64,000 nucleotides of DNA from NCBI GenBank assembly GCA_900548355.1, contig URKR01000011.1, positions 1 to 64,000 of the forward strand, given 5' to 3'. Shown here piece by piece: positions 1-8,287 of this stretch. Numbering within the stretch: position 1 is the stretch's first letter; each line of letters begins with the position of its first letter. A program made the translations under genes and the position numbers. The notes under the pieces are model-generated. The model searched no databases, was not told the origin of the DNA, and was given only the letters and a program-made list of their open reading frames with translations. Origin of the DNA: an uncultured Oscillospiraceae bacterium. Its GTDB lineage: Bacteria; Bacillota; Clostridia; Oscillospirales; Ruminococcaceae.

Positions 1-72
1 CCCGCCGCCTGCCAGGGCAGCCTGGCCGCCGAAGCCGATGCGGTTAAAGTGTGGTTTGCCAGGGCCGTGTGA
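1..72 (+). CDS. C-terminal end of an upstream gene (partial)
   Basis: Frame 1 is open from the window edge to a TGA at 70-72 and encodes 23 residues ending KVWFARAV. It precedes trmB by 75 bases and lies on the same strand, so it is probably the tail of the preceding gene. Nothing about function can be read from so short a piece, and it could also be a chance open frame in GC-rich DNA. Confidence 0.35.
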   Translation, partial: PAACQGSLAAEADAVKVWFARAV

Positions 73-147
73 GGCGGACGATGGGCGACAGATTCCCGTA
101 TTTTTTAACCAAACTCTTCCACCAAAAACAAAGGAGCTTTTCTACTT

Positions 148-885
148 ATGCGAATGCGTTTCAAGCCCTATGCCCGGCCCGAGCTGCTGGCCTGCCCGTT
201 CCATGTTCATGAGCCGCTGACCCACGCCGGCCACTGGCGCGAACTTTACCCCGCGCCTGACCACCCGTTCTGTCTCGAACTCGGCTGCGGCAAGGGCGGT
301 TTTCTGGCCCAGATCGCCCCGGCCCACCCGGAAAACAACTACCTTGGCATCGACATTACCGACAAAGTGCTGATTCTGGCCAAGCGCAAGGTCGAGCGCG
401 CCTATCTCGGGCGCAACCTTGCGCCGGACAACGTGCGGATCGCCTCGCTCGATATTGAGCGGCTGCTCGGCGCGTTCAACGCCGAGGACCGGGTTGCGCG
501 GATCTATATCAATTTCTGCAACCCCTGGAGCAAGAACGCCTCGAGCCACAAGCACCGGCTGACCCACCCGCGCCAGCTGCTGCAATACCGCGCCCTGATG
601 GACGAAGGCGGCGAGATCTGGTTCAAAACCGACGACGACGATCTGTTCCGGGACAGCCTTTCCTACTTCCCGGCCGCCGGGTTCGAAATCACCTGGCAGA
701 CCGCCGACCTGCACGCCGATGAACCGGCCTGGAACCTGCGCACCGAACACGAAGGCATGTTCAGCGAGCAGGGCATCCCGATCAAGGCCCTGATCGCCCG
801 CAAAGCCCCCGATACCGCCGTGACCTGGGTGGAACCAAAAGCGCTTGCCGCCCGGCTGTGTGAAGAGGAGGAGTCCGAAGCATGA
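148..885 (+). CDS. trmB: tRNA (guanine-N7-)-methyltransferase TrmB
   Basis: Probable SAM-dependent enzyme that methylates N7 of guanosine 46 in the tRNA variable loop, acting in the cytoplasm. The 245-residue protein has the class I methyltransferase glycine motif LELGCGKGGF near residue 45, a YLGIDI segment for the SAM ribose acid, and the family signature INFCNPWSK followed by HRLTHP (around residues 130-150), where the catalytic and tRNA-binding residues lie. Length is normal for TrmB. AAAGGAG at 130-136 supports the ATG at 148, although an in-frame ATG two codons later is also possible. Its stop overlaps the start of the next gene in an ATGA, so the two are translationally coupled. Confidence 0.93.
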   Translation: MRMRFKPYARPELLACPFHVHEPLTHAGHWRELYPAPDHPFCLELGCGKGGFLAQIAPAHPENNYLGIDITDKVLILAKRKVERAYLGRNLAPDNVRIASLDIERLLGAFNAEDRVARIYINFCNPWSKNASSHKHRLTHPRQLLQYRALMDEGGEIWFKTDDDDLFRDSLSYFPAAGFEITWQTADLHADEPAWNLRTEHEGMFSEQGIPIKALIARKAPDTAVTWVEPKALAARLCEEEESEA

Positions 886-1769
886 TCGACCCGGCCCGGC
901 TCGTTCTGTATTTTTTTATCTATGCCCTGCTCGGCTGGTGCGCCGAAGTCGCGTTTGCCGCCGTCAAGGAGCGGGCGCTGGTCAACCGCGGTTTTTTGAA
1001 CGGTCCGCTGTGCCCGATCTACGGCTTCGGCATGGTGGGGCTGCTGGCCGTGCTTGGCGGTTGGCGGCGCAACCTGTTGGCCGTCTTTTTCATCGGCATG
1101 GCGCTGGCGACGCTGCTTGAGCTTGTCGGCGGGTATCTGCTTTACCGGCTGTTCCACACCCGCTGGTGGGATTACAGCCAGAACCGCGGCAATCTGGGCG
1201 GGTTTATCTGCCCCAAGTTTTCCCTGCTGTGGGGCGCGGCGAGCGTGGCCGTTGTGATGGGGCTGCACCCGCTGCTGGCTGCGCCGGTTGAGCGCCTGCC
1301 CCGCGCCGCCGTGATGGCTCTGGATGTTCTTTTGGGGCTCTGCCTGCTGGTGGATACCTCGGTCAGCTTTGCCCAGGCCGCCGGCCTTGGCAGGCAGCTG
1401 CGCCGGCTGGATGAGATGGCCGATTCCCTGCGCCGCGCCAGTGACGCGATGACCGAAATCATCGGCGAGGGAGCCATGACCGCCGACACATTGCTGGACG
1501 AGCAAAAGCTGCAATGGATGCTGGCCAAAATGGAGGGACGGGACAACGCCGCCGCCCTGCGCGAACAGCTGCTGGCGCTGGCCGGCAGGGCCAGGGCTCT
1601 GCGCGCCGAGCTTGAACGCACAGCCCGGCAGCGGTATTTCGGCACCGGGCGTCTGCTGCGCGCTTACCCCCACATGGTCACAGCCCACCGCGAAGCGCTG
1701 GCCCGGCTGCGCGCCCTGGCCCGCAGCCTGCGTGCCAAGGTGGATGAGCACCGCCCCGACGGCCGGTAA
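882..1769 (+). CDS. Membrane protein of the putative ABC-transporter type IV (CmpB-like) family
   Basis: 295 residues. The N-terminal half carries about four hydrophobic segments and the family pattern FFIYALLGWCAEV, then RGFLNGPLCPIYGFG and RWWDYS; the C-terminal half is a charged, helical cytoplasmic tail rich in Leu, Arg and Glu that probably forms a coiled coil. Proteins with this layout are annotated as putative ABC-transporter type IV membrane proteins, but no ATPase or substrate partner is seen here and transport has not been shown for the family. The start overlaps the trmB stop by four bases. The linkage to trmB gives no functional hint. Confidence 0.75.
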   Translation: MIDPARLVLYFFIYALLGWCAEVAFAAVKERALVNRGFLNGPLCPIYGFGMVGLLAVLGGWRRNLLAVFFIGMALATLLELVGGYLLYRLFHTRWWDYSQNRGNLGGFICPKFSLLWGAASVAVVMGLHPLLAAPVERLPRAAVMALDVLLGLCLLVDTSVSFAQAAGLGRQLRRLDEMADSLRRASDAMTEIIGEGAMTADTLLDEQKLQWMLAKMEGRDNAAALREQLLALAGRARALRAELERTARQRYFGTGRLLRAYPHMVTAHREALARLRALARSLRAKVDEHRPDGR

Positions 1770-1786
1770 GCCGCCTGGCCAAGAAC

Positions 1787-1815
1787 TTGCCGTTTGCGGC
1801 CGAAACGTATATAAT
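1787..1815 (+). promoter_or_regulatory. Sigma-A type promoter of the nonulosonic-acid operon
   Basis: TTGCCG at 1787-1792 and a perfect TATAAT at 1810-1815 are separated by 17 bases, in the 118-base gap before the LegC-type aminotransferase gene. A GC-rich hairpin ending in TTTT (about 1841-1861) lies in the leader between this promoter and the start codon. Confidence 0.75.
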
Positions 1816-1887
1816 GAAGCTGTACAGCGCCTCGCGGGGCGCGGCGGCCGTGCGGCCGTTTTAAGTTAGTAGAAGATCGGGGGACGT

Positions 1888-3066
1888 ATGATGTCTGGTT
1901 TTATCCCGCTTTCGGTTCCGAATTTTGGACAGGAGGAGCTTTCCCGCGCAACCGAGGCGATCGCCTCGGGCTGGGTGTCTACAAGCGGCGCCCGCGTGGC
2001 GGAGTTTGAGCAGGCCCTTGCGGCGTATGTGAAGATGCCGCGCGCCGTGGCCGCGAACTCCGGCACCTCGGCGCTGCACCTGGCTGCGATGGCGGCCGGC
2101 CTTGGCCCCGGGCAGGAGGTCATTGTGCCCACCCTGACCTTCATCGCGGCGGTCAACCCGCTGACCCGCTATGTCGGGGCGGAACCCGTTTTTATCGGCT
2201 GCGATGATTCGCTCTGCCTCGACCCCGACGCGGTCGAGGATTTCTGCGCCAACCGCTGCACGCTGAAAGCCGACGGGCTGTACAACAATGCTTCGGGCGC
2301 GAAAGTCACGGCGCTGGTCGTCGTGCATGTGTTCGGCAATATGGCCGATATGGCCCGCCTTTCGGAGATTGCCCGCCGCTATCGCCTGATTCTGATTGAG
2401 GATGCCACCGAAGCCCTTGGCACCCGCTACACATCCGGCCCGCTGGCCGGGCGGTTTGCGGGCAGCTTCGGGGATCTGGGCTGTTACAGTTTCAACGGCA
2501 ACAAGATCATCACGACCGGCGCGGGCGGCATGATGGTGGGCAACAATGCCGCCTGGCTTGACCATGCCAAGCACCTGAGCACCCAGGCCAAGGCCGACGT
2601 ACTGCAATTTCTGCACGACGAAGTCGGCTACAACTACCGCATGACCAACGTACAGGCGAGTTTGGGGCTTGCGCAGCTGGCAAAGCTTGAGGGCTTCATT
2701 GAGACCAAGATTGCCCGCTACAACCAGTACCGCGACGGCCTGGACGGCTGGCGCGGGCTGCGGATTCTGCCCTTCCGCGATACCGTCGTGGGCGATACAC
2801 GGTCCAACCACTGGTTCTACAGCCTCTACCTCGGCGAAACGGATCTGCACCGCGACGATGTGATCGCAGCGCTTGAAGCCGTTTCAATCCAGACCCGGCC
2901 TGTCTGGGCGCTGATCCACGAACAGGCCGATTACGGCCGCAACGAGGCCCACGGCCTTGAAAAGGCGCTTGATTACCGCGCCCACATTGTCAACCTGCCC
3001 TGCTCAACCAATTTGACAGAAGACGACTGCGCCCGCGTGATCGAAGCGGTGCGGGGGTTGGTGTAA
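1888..3066 (+). CDS. PLP-dependent sugar aminotransferase, LegC/DegT family
   Basis: Probable aminotransferase putting an amino group on C4 of a 4-keto-6-deoxy nucleotide sugar with glutamate as donor. The 392-residue protein has the DegT/DnrJ/EryC1 layout: ANSGTSALHLA near residue 57 for phosphate binding, VPTLTFIA, the Asp of LIEDATEALG that holds the pyridine nitrogen, and the PLP lysine in FNGNKIITTGAGG near residue 208. The FNGNK-TTGAGG form is that of LegC-type enzymes of legionaminic acid synthesis. It opens the operon behind its own promoter, and neuB-, neuC- and neuA-like genes downstream fit. Two ATGs stand in tandem; the second (1891) is better spaced from GGGGGA. The matching dehydratase (LegB) is not in the window, so the exact substrate is uncertain. 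Confidence 0.85.
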   Translation: MMSGFIPLSVPNFGQEELSRATEAIASGWVSTSGARVAEFEQALAAYVKMPRAVAANSGTSALHLAAMAAGLGPGQEVIVPTLTFIAAVNPLTRYVGAEPVFIGCDDSLCLDPDAVEDFCANRCTLKADGLYNNASGAKVTALVVVHVFGNMADMARLSEIARRYRLILIEDATEALGTRYTSGPLAGRFAGSFGDLGCYSFNGNKIITTGAGGMMVGNNAAWLDHAKHLSTQAKADVLQFLHDEVGYNYRMTNVQASLGLAQLAKLEGFIETKIARYNQYRDGLDGWRGLRILPFRDTVVGDTRSNHWFYSLYLGETDLHRDDVIAALEAVSIQTRPVWALIHEQADYGRNEAHGLEKALDYRAHIVNLPCSTNLTEDDCARVIEAVRGLV

Positions 3067-3181
3067 ACGTTGCCATAGGTCCCCTTGTCAAAGGGGGCCG
3101 GCTGCGCGCAGCGCAGACTGGGGGATTGCCCTGCCCCATATGCCGTTGCCCCATAAACCTCCCGCCGCCGCGAGCGCCCGC

Positions 3182-3248
3182 GGGCCGGATGAATCCGGCC
3201 CCTACGGATACATTTTGAGGCGGCGCAGCCGCCGATCTACCGCAGTTT
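3182..3248 (+). repeat. Palindromic intergenic repeat, copy 1
   Basis: In the 239-base gap after the aminotransferase gene. It holds a 9-base perfect hairpin (GGGCCGGAT with ATCCGGCCC, 3182-3201), then TTTTGAGG followed by a second hairpin GGCGGC-GCA-GCCGCC and the tail GATCTACCGCAGTTT. The 25 bases at 3213-3237 are the exact reverse complement of 14391-14415. Further hairpin sequence (AAAGGGGGCCGGCTGCGC and following) fills 3085-3130. Confidence 0.75.
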
Positions 3249-3305
3249 CTGACACCTGATTCCCAACTCAACATCACGCCCCCAAAAAAAGGGAGGGAAC
3301 GCCCC

Positions 3306-4355
3306 TTGCTGAAGATTGACGAACTGATGATCCCGCGCGAAGCCACCGTGCTGGAGACGATGAAAAAACTCGACGAAACCGGCCAGCGCATCCTGTTCAT
3401 CGCGCCGGAGGGCAGGCTGCAGGCCGTTGTGACCGACGGCGATATCCGCAAGTTCTTTTTGCGCGGCGGCACGCTGGAAGCGCCGGTTGCGCAGGCCGCG
3501 AACTTCCACCCGATCAGCCTGCCGGTGGCCGAGCGCGGCCGGGCCAAGGCGATGCTGCAAAGCCACGGCATCGACGCACTGCCGCTGCTGGATCGGCGCG
3601 GCGCCATCACCGACATCGTGTTCGCGGGCGGCGTCAATGTGGACAACCGCAAGCGGGTGGACATCCCGGTCGTGATGATGGCCGGCGGGCTGGGCACAAG
3701 GCTCTACCCCTATACCAAGATTTTGCCCAAGCCGCTGATCCCGGTTGGCGAACAGCCGATTGCCGAGCTCATCATCAACCGGTTCCGCGGCTTCGGCTGC
3801 CACCGGTTCAAGATGATCGTCAACTACAAAAAAGGGATGATCAAGAGCTATTTCGGTGACCTTGAAAAGGACTATGAGCTCGAATTTGTCGATGAGACCC
3901 AGTTCATGGGCACCGGCGGCGGGCTCTGCCTGCTCAAGGGCAAGATCGATTCGCCGTTTTTCTTCACCAACTGCGACACGCTGCTTGACCTTGATTTCGG
4001 CGACCTGTATGAGAAGCACCGCGCGCGCGGCAACCTGATCACAATGGTCTGCGCGCTCAAGCATTTCACGGTGCCTTACGGCGTTGTCGAACTGGGCGAG
4101 GACGGCGGCATCGCCGCGATGCGGGAAAAGCCCGAGCTCAACTTTCTGACCAACACCGGCGTCTATGTCGTCGAGCCGCAGGTCGTCGATGAGATGCGCG
4201 ACGGCGAAAACATCGGCTTCCCCGACGTGATCGAGCGCTACCGCGCGGCCGGCCGGCCGGTCGGCGTCTACCCGATCAACGAGAGCGCCTGGATGGATAT
4301 GGGCCAGATGGAAGAGCTGGAAAAAATGCGCCAGCGGCTGGAAGGGCACAGCTGA
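3306..4355 (+). CDS. CBS-domain nucleotidyltransferase (PtmE/GlmE-like)
   Basis: Probable sugar-1-phosphate nucleotidyltransferase. Of 349 residues the first ~115 form a tandem CBS pair, a regulatory nucleotide-binding module, and the rest is an NTP-transferase domain with the loop VMMAGGLGTRLYPYTKILPKPL at about residues 122-143, TNCDT for the metal aspartate, and a C-terminal DMGQMEEL. This CBS-transferase fusion is typical of legionaminic acid loci; in Campylobacter the homologue PtmE activates glucosamine-1-phosphate with GTP. The start is a TTG eight bases after GGGAGGG. Its place between the aminotransferase and neuB-like genes argues that the precursor sugar is activated with a dedicated nucleotide. 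The nucleotide (GDP rather than UDP) is inference. Confidence 0.85.
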   Translation: MLKIDELMIPREATVLETMKKLDETGQRILFIAPEGRLQAVVTDGDIRKFFLRGGTLEAPVAQAANFHPISLPVAERGRAKAMLQSHGIDALPLLDRRGAITDIVFAGGVNVDNRKRVDIPVVMMAGGLGTRLYPYTKILPKPLIPVGEQPIAELIINRFRGFGCHRFKMIVNYKKGMIKSYFGDLEKDYELEFVDETQFMGTGGGLCLLKGKIDSPFFFTNCDTLLDLDFGDLYEKHRARGNLITMVCALKHFTVPYGVVELGEDGGIAAMREKPELNFLTNTGVYVVEPQVVDEMRDGENIGFPDVIERYRAAGRPVGVYPINESAWMDMGQMEELEKMRQRLEGHS

Positions 4356-4404
4356 TTGGAAATAAAAAACAAGAAAAAACAAAAAAGAAAAGAGGAGCCC
4401 CACC

Positions 4405-5403
4405 ATGCCTGTTACCATTATTGCCGAAGCCGGCGTCAACCACAACGGCGACCTGGAGATGGCCAAGCAGATGGCCCGCGTGGCCAAGGACTGCGGGGCC
4501 GATATTGTCAAATACCAGACCGCCGTGCCCGAGCTCGTCGCCTCCCGCTTTGCCGAGAAGGCCGCCTACCAGAAAGAGACGACCGGCGCCGGCGAAAGCC
4601 AGCTCGAGATGATCCGCAAGCTGCATTTCTCGTTTGAAGGGCACCGCGAGCTCAAAGAATACTGCGATTCGATCGGCATCCAGTATTTGAGCGCGGCCTT
4701 CGATATCCCGAGCGTGCGGTTTTTGGGCACGCTCGGGTTGCCGCTGCTCAAAATCCCTTCGGGCGAGATCACCAACCTGCCCTACCTCGAAGAAATCGCC
4801 CGGCTGCGCAAGCCGGTGCTGCTCTCGACCGGGATGAGCACGCTGGATGAGATCACCGACGCGCTCGGGGTGCTGGACGACAACGGCTGCCCCGAGGCGA
4901 CGATTCTGCACTGCAACACCCAGTACCCGACCCCCTACGAGGACGCGAACCTGACCGCGATGGTTGAGCTGTTCGACCAGTTCGGTCTGCCGGTCGGGCT
5001 TTCGGATCATACGCCGGGGTGGGAGTGCGACGTGGCGGCGGCGGTGCTTGGCGCAAAGGTGATTGAAAAGCATTTCACGCTGGATAAAACCCTGCCCGGC
5101 CCCGACCAGAAGGCGAGCCTGGACCCCGCCGAGTTCAAGGCAATGGTCGATGCGGTGCGCCATATCGAAGCCGCCCTTGGCGACGGGCATAAGCACCTGA
5201 CCTTGAGCGAAGCGCCGAACCGCGCCGTCGCCCGCAAGAGCATCGTAGCCGCCCGGGCGATCCGCAAGGGCGAGGTATTCACCGCCGACAACCTGACGAC
5301 CAAGCGCCCCGGCGACGGCATCAGCCCTATGCGGTGGTACGAAGTCCTCGGCAAAACCGCCGTTCGGGATTTTGCCGAGGATGAGAAGATCGAGATGGAA
5401 TAA
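4405..5403 (+). CDS. Nonulosonic acid synthase, NeuB/LegI family
   Basis: Condenses phosphoenolpyruvate with an N-acyl mannosamine-type sugar to give a nine-carbon nonulosonic acid (N-acetylneuraminate or legionaminate). The 332-residue protein has an N-terminal TIM barrel with NHNGDLEMAK, DIVKYQT, KIPSGEITN, LSTGMST, HCNTQYPT, GLSDHT and EKHFTLDK, then a C-terminal SAF (antifreeze-like) domain from about residue 275 (RKSIVAARAIRKGE). Length is normal for the family. GAGGAG sits nine bases before the ATG. Sequence alone does not separate NeuB from LegI; the neighbouring LegC-type aminotransferase favours legionaminic acid or a relative. Confidence 0.92.
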   Translation: MPVTIIAEAGVNHNGDLEMAKQMARVAKDCGADIVKYQTAVPELVASRFAEKAAYQKETTGAGESQLEMIRKLHFSFEGHRELKEYCDSIGIQYLSAAFDIPSVRFLGTLGLPLLKIPSGEITNLPYLEEIARLRKPVLLSTGMSTLDEITDALGVLDDNGCPEATILHCNTQYPTPYEDANLTAMVELFDQFGLPVGLSDHTPGWECDVAAAVLGAKVIEKHFTLDKTLPGPDQKASLDPAEFKAMVDAVRHIEAALGDGHKHLTLSEAPNRAVARKSIVAARAIRKGEVFTADNLTTKRPGDGISPMRWYEVLGKTAVRDFAEDEKIEME

Positions 5404-5416
5404 AGGGGGCGGCGGC

Positions 5417-6580
5417 ATGCGCGAACTAACCGTGGTGACCGCGACGCGGGCGGAGTATGGGCTTTTGCGGCCGGTGCTGCAAAAGCTGGCGGCGAGCGAG
5501 ACGCTGGCGCTGCGGCTGGTTGTGACCGGCGCGCATCTGTGCGCCCGGCTCGGCACGACGGTGCGGGAGATCGAGGCCGACGGCCTGCCGATTGCGGCGC
5601 GGCTGCCGATCTTTTCCGACGACGCCGGCGAGCCGGTGGCCCGCACGATCGCCCGCACAATCGAGGTGTTCGACGAAGAATTTGCGGCCCACACCCCCGC
5701 CTGCGTGCTGCTGCTCGGCGACCGGTTCGAGATCTTTGCGGTCGCGGTGGCGGCCGCCGCGCGGCATATCCCGATCGCCCATATCTCGGGCGGGGACGTG
5801 ACCTTAGGCGCGGCCGACGAATATTACCGCCACTGCATCTCCAAAATGGCGGCGCTGCACTTTCCTTCCTGCGCCGACAGCGCGGCCCGGCTTGTGCGGA
5901 TGGGCGAGGAACCCGACCGGGTGTTCTGCGTCGGGGGGCTGGGGGATGAAAACATCCGCAGTTTGCCCAAAATGAGCCGGCAGGAATTGTGCGAATCGAC
6001 AGGATTCCCGCTCGAAGGCCGGTTTGCCCTTGTCACCTACCACCCCGAGACCGACGCCGGCGCGCCTGACCCGGGCGCCCAGGCCGCGGCGCTCTGCCGG
6101 GCGCTCGAAGCCGTGCCGGATGTGTTCTGGCTGCTGACCGGCTCAAACGCCGACGCGGGCGGGGCCATCTGCACGGCGGCCCTGCAGGCCTTTGCGGCCG
6201 CCCACCCCGGCCGCGCCGGCTTTGTGCAGAGCCTTGGGCTGCGGCGGTATCTTTCGGCCATGCAGTTTGCGGCGGCGGTCGTCGGCAATTCAAGCTCCGG
6301 CGTCGTCGAGACGCCGTCCTTCGGCGTGCCGGCCGTCAACATCGGCCGGCGGCAGGCCGGCCGCGCGATCTGCGAGAACGTGGTCTGCTGCGAAGGCGAC
6401 GCCGCCGCGATCGAAGCCGCGATCCGCAAGGCCCTCTCCCCCGCCTTTGCCGCCAAAGCCAAAACCGCCCGCAGCCCCTACAACGGCGGCGACACGAGCG
6501 GCAAAATTGTGCGGATTTTGGCAGAGTTTGATTTTGGGCGGCCGAAGGTGTTTTATGACGCCATTTCAACAGAGCGATAA
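5417..6580 (+). CDS. UDP-GlcNAc 2-epimerase (hydrolysing), NeuC/LegG family
   Basis: Releases the nucleotide from an N-acetylated UDP (or GDP) sugar while inverting C2, making the mannosamine-type substrate of the preceding synthase. 387 residues: N-terminal VTATRAEYGLLRPV, the conserved LLLGDRFEIFA near residue 95, HISGGDVT, and the C-terminal nucleotide-binding signature VVGNSSSGVVETPSFGVPAVNIG near residue 292, all as in the GT-B-fold epimerase family. I chose the ATG at 5417 because GGGGGCGG precedes it and it falls just after the neuB-like stop; an in-frame ATG upstream at 5372 would run 32 bases back into that gene. Position inside the operon supports the role. Confidence 0.9.
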   Translation: MRELTVVTATRAEYGLLRPVLQKLAASETLALRLVVTGAHLCARLGTTVREIEADGLPIAARLPIFSDDAGEPVARTIARTIEVFDEEFAAHTPACVLLLGDRFEIFAVAVAAAARHIPIAHISGGDVTLGAADEYYRHCISKMAALHFPSCADSAARLVRMGEEPDRVFCVGGLGDENIRSLPKMSRQELCESTGFPLEGRFALVTYHPETDAGAPDPGAQAAALCRALEAVPDVFWLLTGSNADAGGAICTAALQAFAAAHPGRAGFVQSLGLRRYLSAMQFAAAVVGNSSSGVVETPSFGVPAVNIGRRQAGRAICENVVCCEGDAAAIEAAIRKALSPAFAAKAKTARSPYNGGDTSGKIVRILAEFDFGRPKVFYDAISTER

Positions 6581-6604
6581 AATAAACAGGAAAGCGTGAT
6601 CCAC

Positions 6605-7621
6605 ATGACCCTCCTTCTCATCGGCCTTGGCAGCATGGGTAAGCGGCGGGCGCGGTTGGCGCGGGGGATTGACCCGGCCGTCCGCATCGTCGGCGTTGAT
6701 ACGGCCGAAAGCCGTCGCGCCGAAGCGCTCGGCCTTGGGCTGATCCAGGCCGCCTACCCCGATCTTGCGGCCGCCCTTGCGGCCGAGCGGACAGCCCTCG
6801 ACGCCGCGCTCGTCTGCACCGCGCCGCTGGCCCACGCCGGGCTTATCGGCGCGCTGCTCGATGCAAAACTCCCGGTTTTTACCGAGCTGAACCTTGTCTG
6901 TGACGGCTACGCCGAGAACATCGCCAAGGCCAAAGCGAACGGACTGCCGCTGTTTTTGTCCTCGACGATGCTCTACCGGCGCGAGACCCAGTATATCAAA
7001 GACTCGGTCGCCGCTTTCGGCAAACCCGTCCACTACATCTACCACATCGGGCAGTATCTGCCCGACTGGCACCCGTGGGAAAACTACAAGAATTTCTTCG
7101 TCGGGCAGGCGCGCACCGGCGGCGTGCGGGAGATTCTGGGTATCGACCTGCCCTGGCTGCTCGACGCCTTCGGGGAGGTTGAAAGCCTGACCGTCCAGTG
7201 TGATTCAATCAGCGGCCTGGGCCTGCCCTACCCCGACTGCGCAACGCTGCTTCTGCGCCATGCTTCGGGCGCGCAGGGGGTGCTGGCGGCCGACGTTGTA
7301 AGCCCCAAAGCCGTGCGCAACTTTGAATGCTTCGGCGACGGGCTGCACCTGTTCTGGGAGGGCAACCCCAAGGCGCTCTACCGTTTCGAAGGCGGTGAAA
7401 AGCGCTTTGTGGATACCTACACGAGCTTTGAACACGACAGCCGCTACTCCGACAACATCGTCGAAAACGCCTATGTCGATGAGCTTGCGAACTTCTTCGC
7501 CGTGCTGCAAGGCGAGGAGGCCCCGCGCTGGAGCTTTGAGAAAGACCTGGCCGCGATCCGCATCATGGACGCGGTCGAGGCCGCCGGGCGGGAGGGTTCC
7601 GATGCAGCTGACCCCGTTTGA
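6605..7621 (+). CDS. Gfo/Idh/MocA-type sugar dehydrogenase, first copy
   Basis: Probable NAD(P)-dependent oxidoreductase on a sugar or sugar nucleotide. It begins with the Rossmann motif LLIGLGSMGKRRARL and keeps the VCTAPLAHAGL and FTELNL segments where family members bind the cofactor and hold a catalytic Lys region; here the usual EKP is FTELN, so the normal lysine is missing at that spot. The C-terminal half has the alpha/beta substrate domain. The ATG at 6605 is chosen over a GTG at 6596 because AGGAAAG ends 10 bases upstream. Lying between neuC- and CAT-like genes, it may modify the nonulosonic acid precursor. Substrate unknown. Confidence 0.75.
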   Translation: MTLLLIGLGSMGKRRARLARGIDPAVRIVGVDTAESRRAEALGLGLIQAAYPDLAAALAAERTALDAALVCTAPLAHAGLIGALLDAKLPVFTELNLVCDGYAENIAKAKANGLPLFLSSTMLYRRETQYIKDSVAAFGKPVHYIYHIGQYLPDWHPWENYKNFFVGQARTGGVREILGIDLPWLLDAFGEVESLTVQCDSISGLGLPYPDCATLLLRHASGAQGVLAADVVSPKAVRNFECFGDGLHLFWEGNPKALYRFEGGEKRFVDTYTSFEHDSRYSDNIVENAYVDELANFFAVLQGEEAPRWSFEKDLAAIRIMDAVEAAGREGSDAADPV

Positions 7622-8240
7622 TCTGAATACCTGGCCGCGGCGGGACATCTACGAATTTTTCTCAGCTCTTCGCAACCCGTTTTATATGGTCACCTTCCGG
7701 CAGGATGTGAGCGCGCTGCGCAAGTATACAAAGCGTAATTCTCTTTCATTTTATTACGCAATGGTCTATCTCTGCACCCGTGCGATCAACGAAGTGCCGG
7801 CCTTCCGGCTGACCTGCCGCGACGGCGCGCTTTTTACCGTTGACCGCCGCGACCCAAGCTTTACCGACCTGCCGGCCGGGTCGGAAGCCTTCAAGATCAT
7901 CACGCTGCCGGCCGGGGGCGACCTGGCCGCCTTCTGCCGCGCGGCGGGCGAAAAGAGCCGCGCCCAGACCGTCTTCATTGACCAGAAAGCCGAAGCCGGC
8001 GAGCTGATCTATTATTCCTGCCTGCCCTGGGTTGACCTGACCGCCCTGACCAACGAGGGCGACCACGGCCCCGACGATACGGTGCCCCGCATCAGCTGGG
8101 GCCGCTACACCGAGCAGGGCGGCCGGCTGACCCTCGGCCTTTCAGTCGAGGTCAACCACCGCTTCATCGACGGGCTGCACATCGGCCAGTTTGCAAACCG
8201 GCTCGATGCCGCCATCCGCGCGCTCGAAAACGAAGGATAA
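7602..8240 (+). CDS. Chloramphenicol-acetyltransferase-fold acyltransferase
   Basis: 212 residues starting MQLTPFDLNTWPR, typical of the CAT family (trimeric acetyl-CoA transferases). The catalytic region near the C-terminus is VEVNHRFIDGLH: the general-base histidine and the structural aspartate of the HxxxDG motif are kept, while the preceding histidine of the usual HH is Asn. Length fits CAT (about 210-220). It overlaps the preceding dehydrogenase gene by 20 bases and lies inside the nonulosonic-acid operon, so I infer it acylates a sugar (the 4-amino group or a hydroxyl) rather than an antibiotic. Resistance cannot be excluded but the context argues against it. Confidence 0.8.
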   Translation: MQLTPFDLNTWPRRDIYEFFSALRNPFYMVTFRQDVSALRKYTKRNSLSFYYAMVYLCTRAINEVPAFRLTCRDGALFTVDRRDPSFTDLPAGSEAFKIITLPAGGDLAAFCRAAGEKSRAQTVFIDQKAEAGELIYYSCLPWVDLTALTNEGDHGPDDTVPRISWGRYTEQGGRLTLGLSVEVNHRFIDGLHIGQFANRLDAAIRALENEG

Positions 8241-8287
8241 TACGATAAGAGTTTAGAGTGGAGAGTTTAGATCAGAAAGGAAGAACC

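Noticed and set aside
663..1751. 362-codon - strand frame opposite trmB and the next gene
   Set aside because: Product is low-complexity Gln/Ala/Gly-rich and overlaps two recognised genes fully.
8246..8275. Short GAGTTTAGAGTGGAGAGTTT stretch, with similar pieces near 48990-49020
   Set aside because: Low-complexity and short; similarity is partial, so I do not call it a repeat family.
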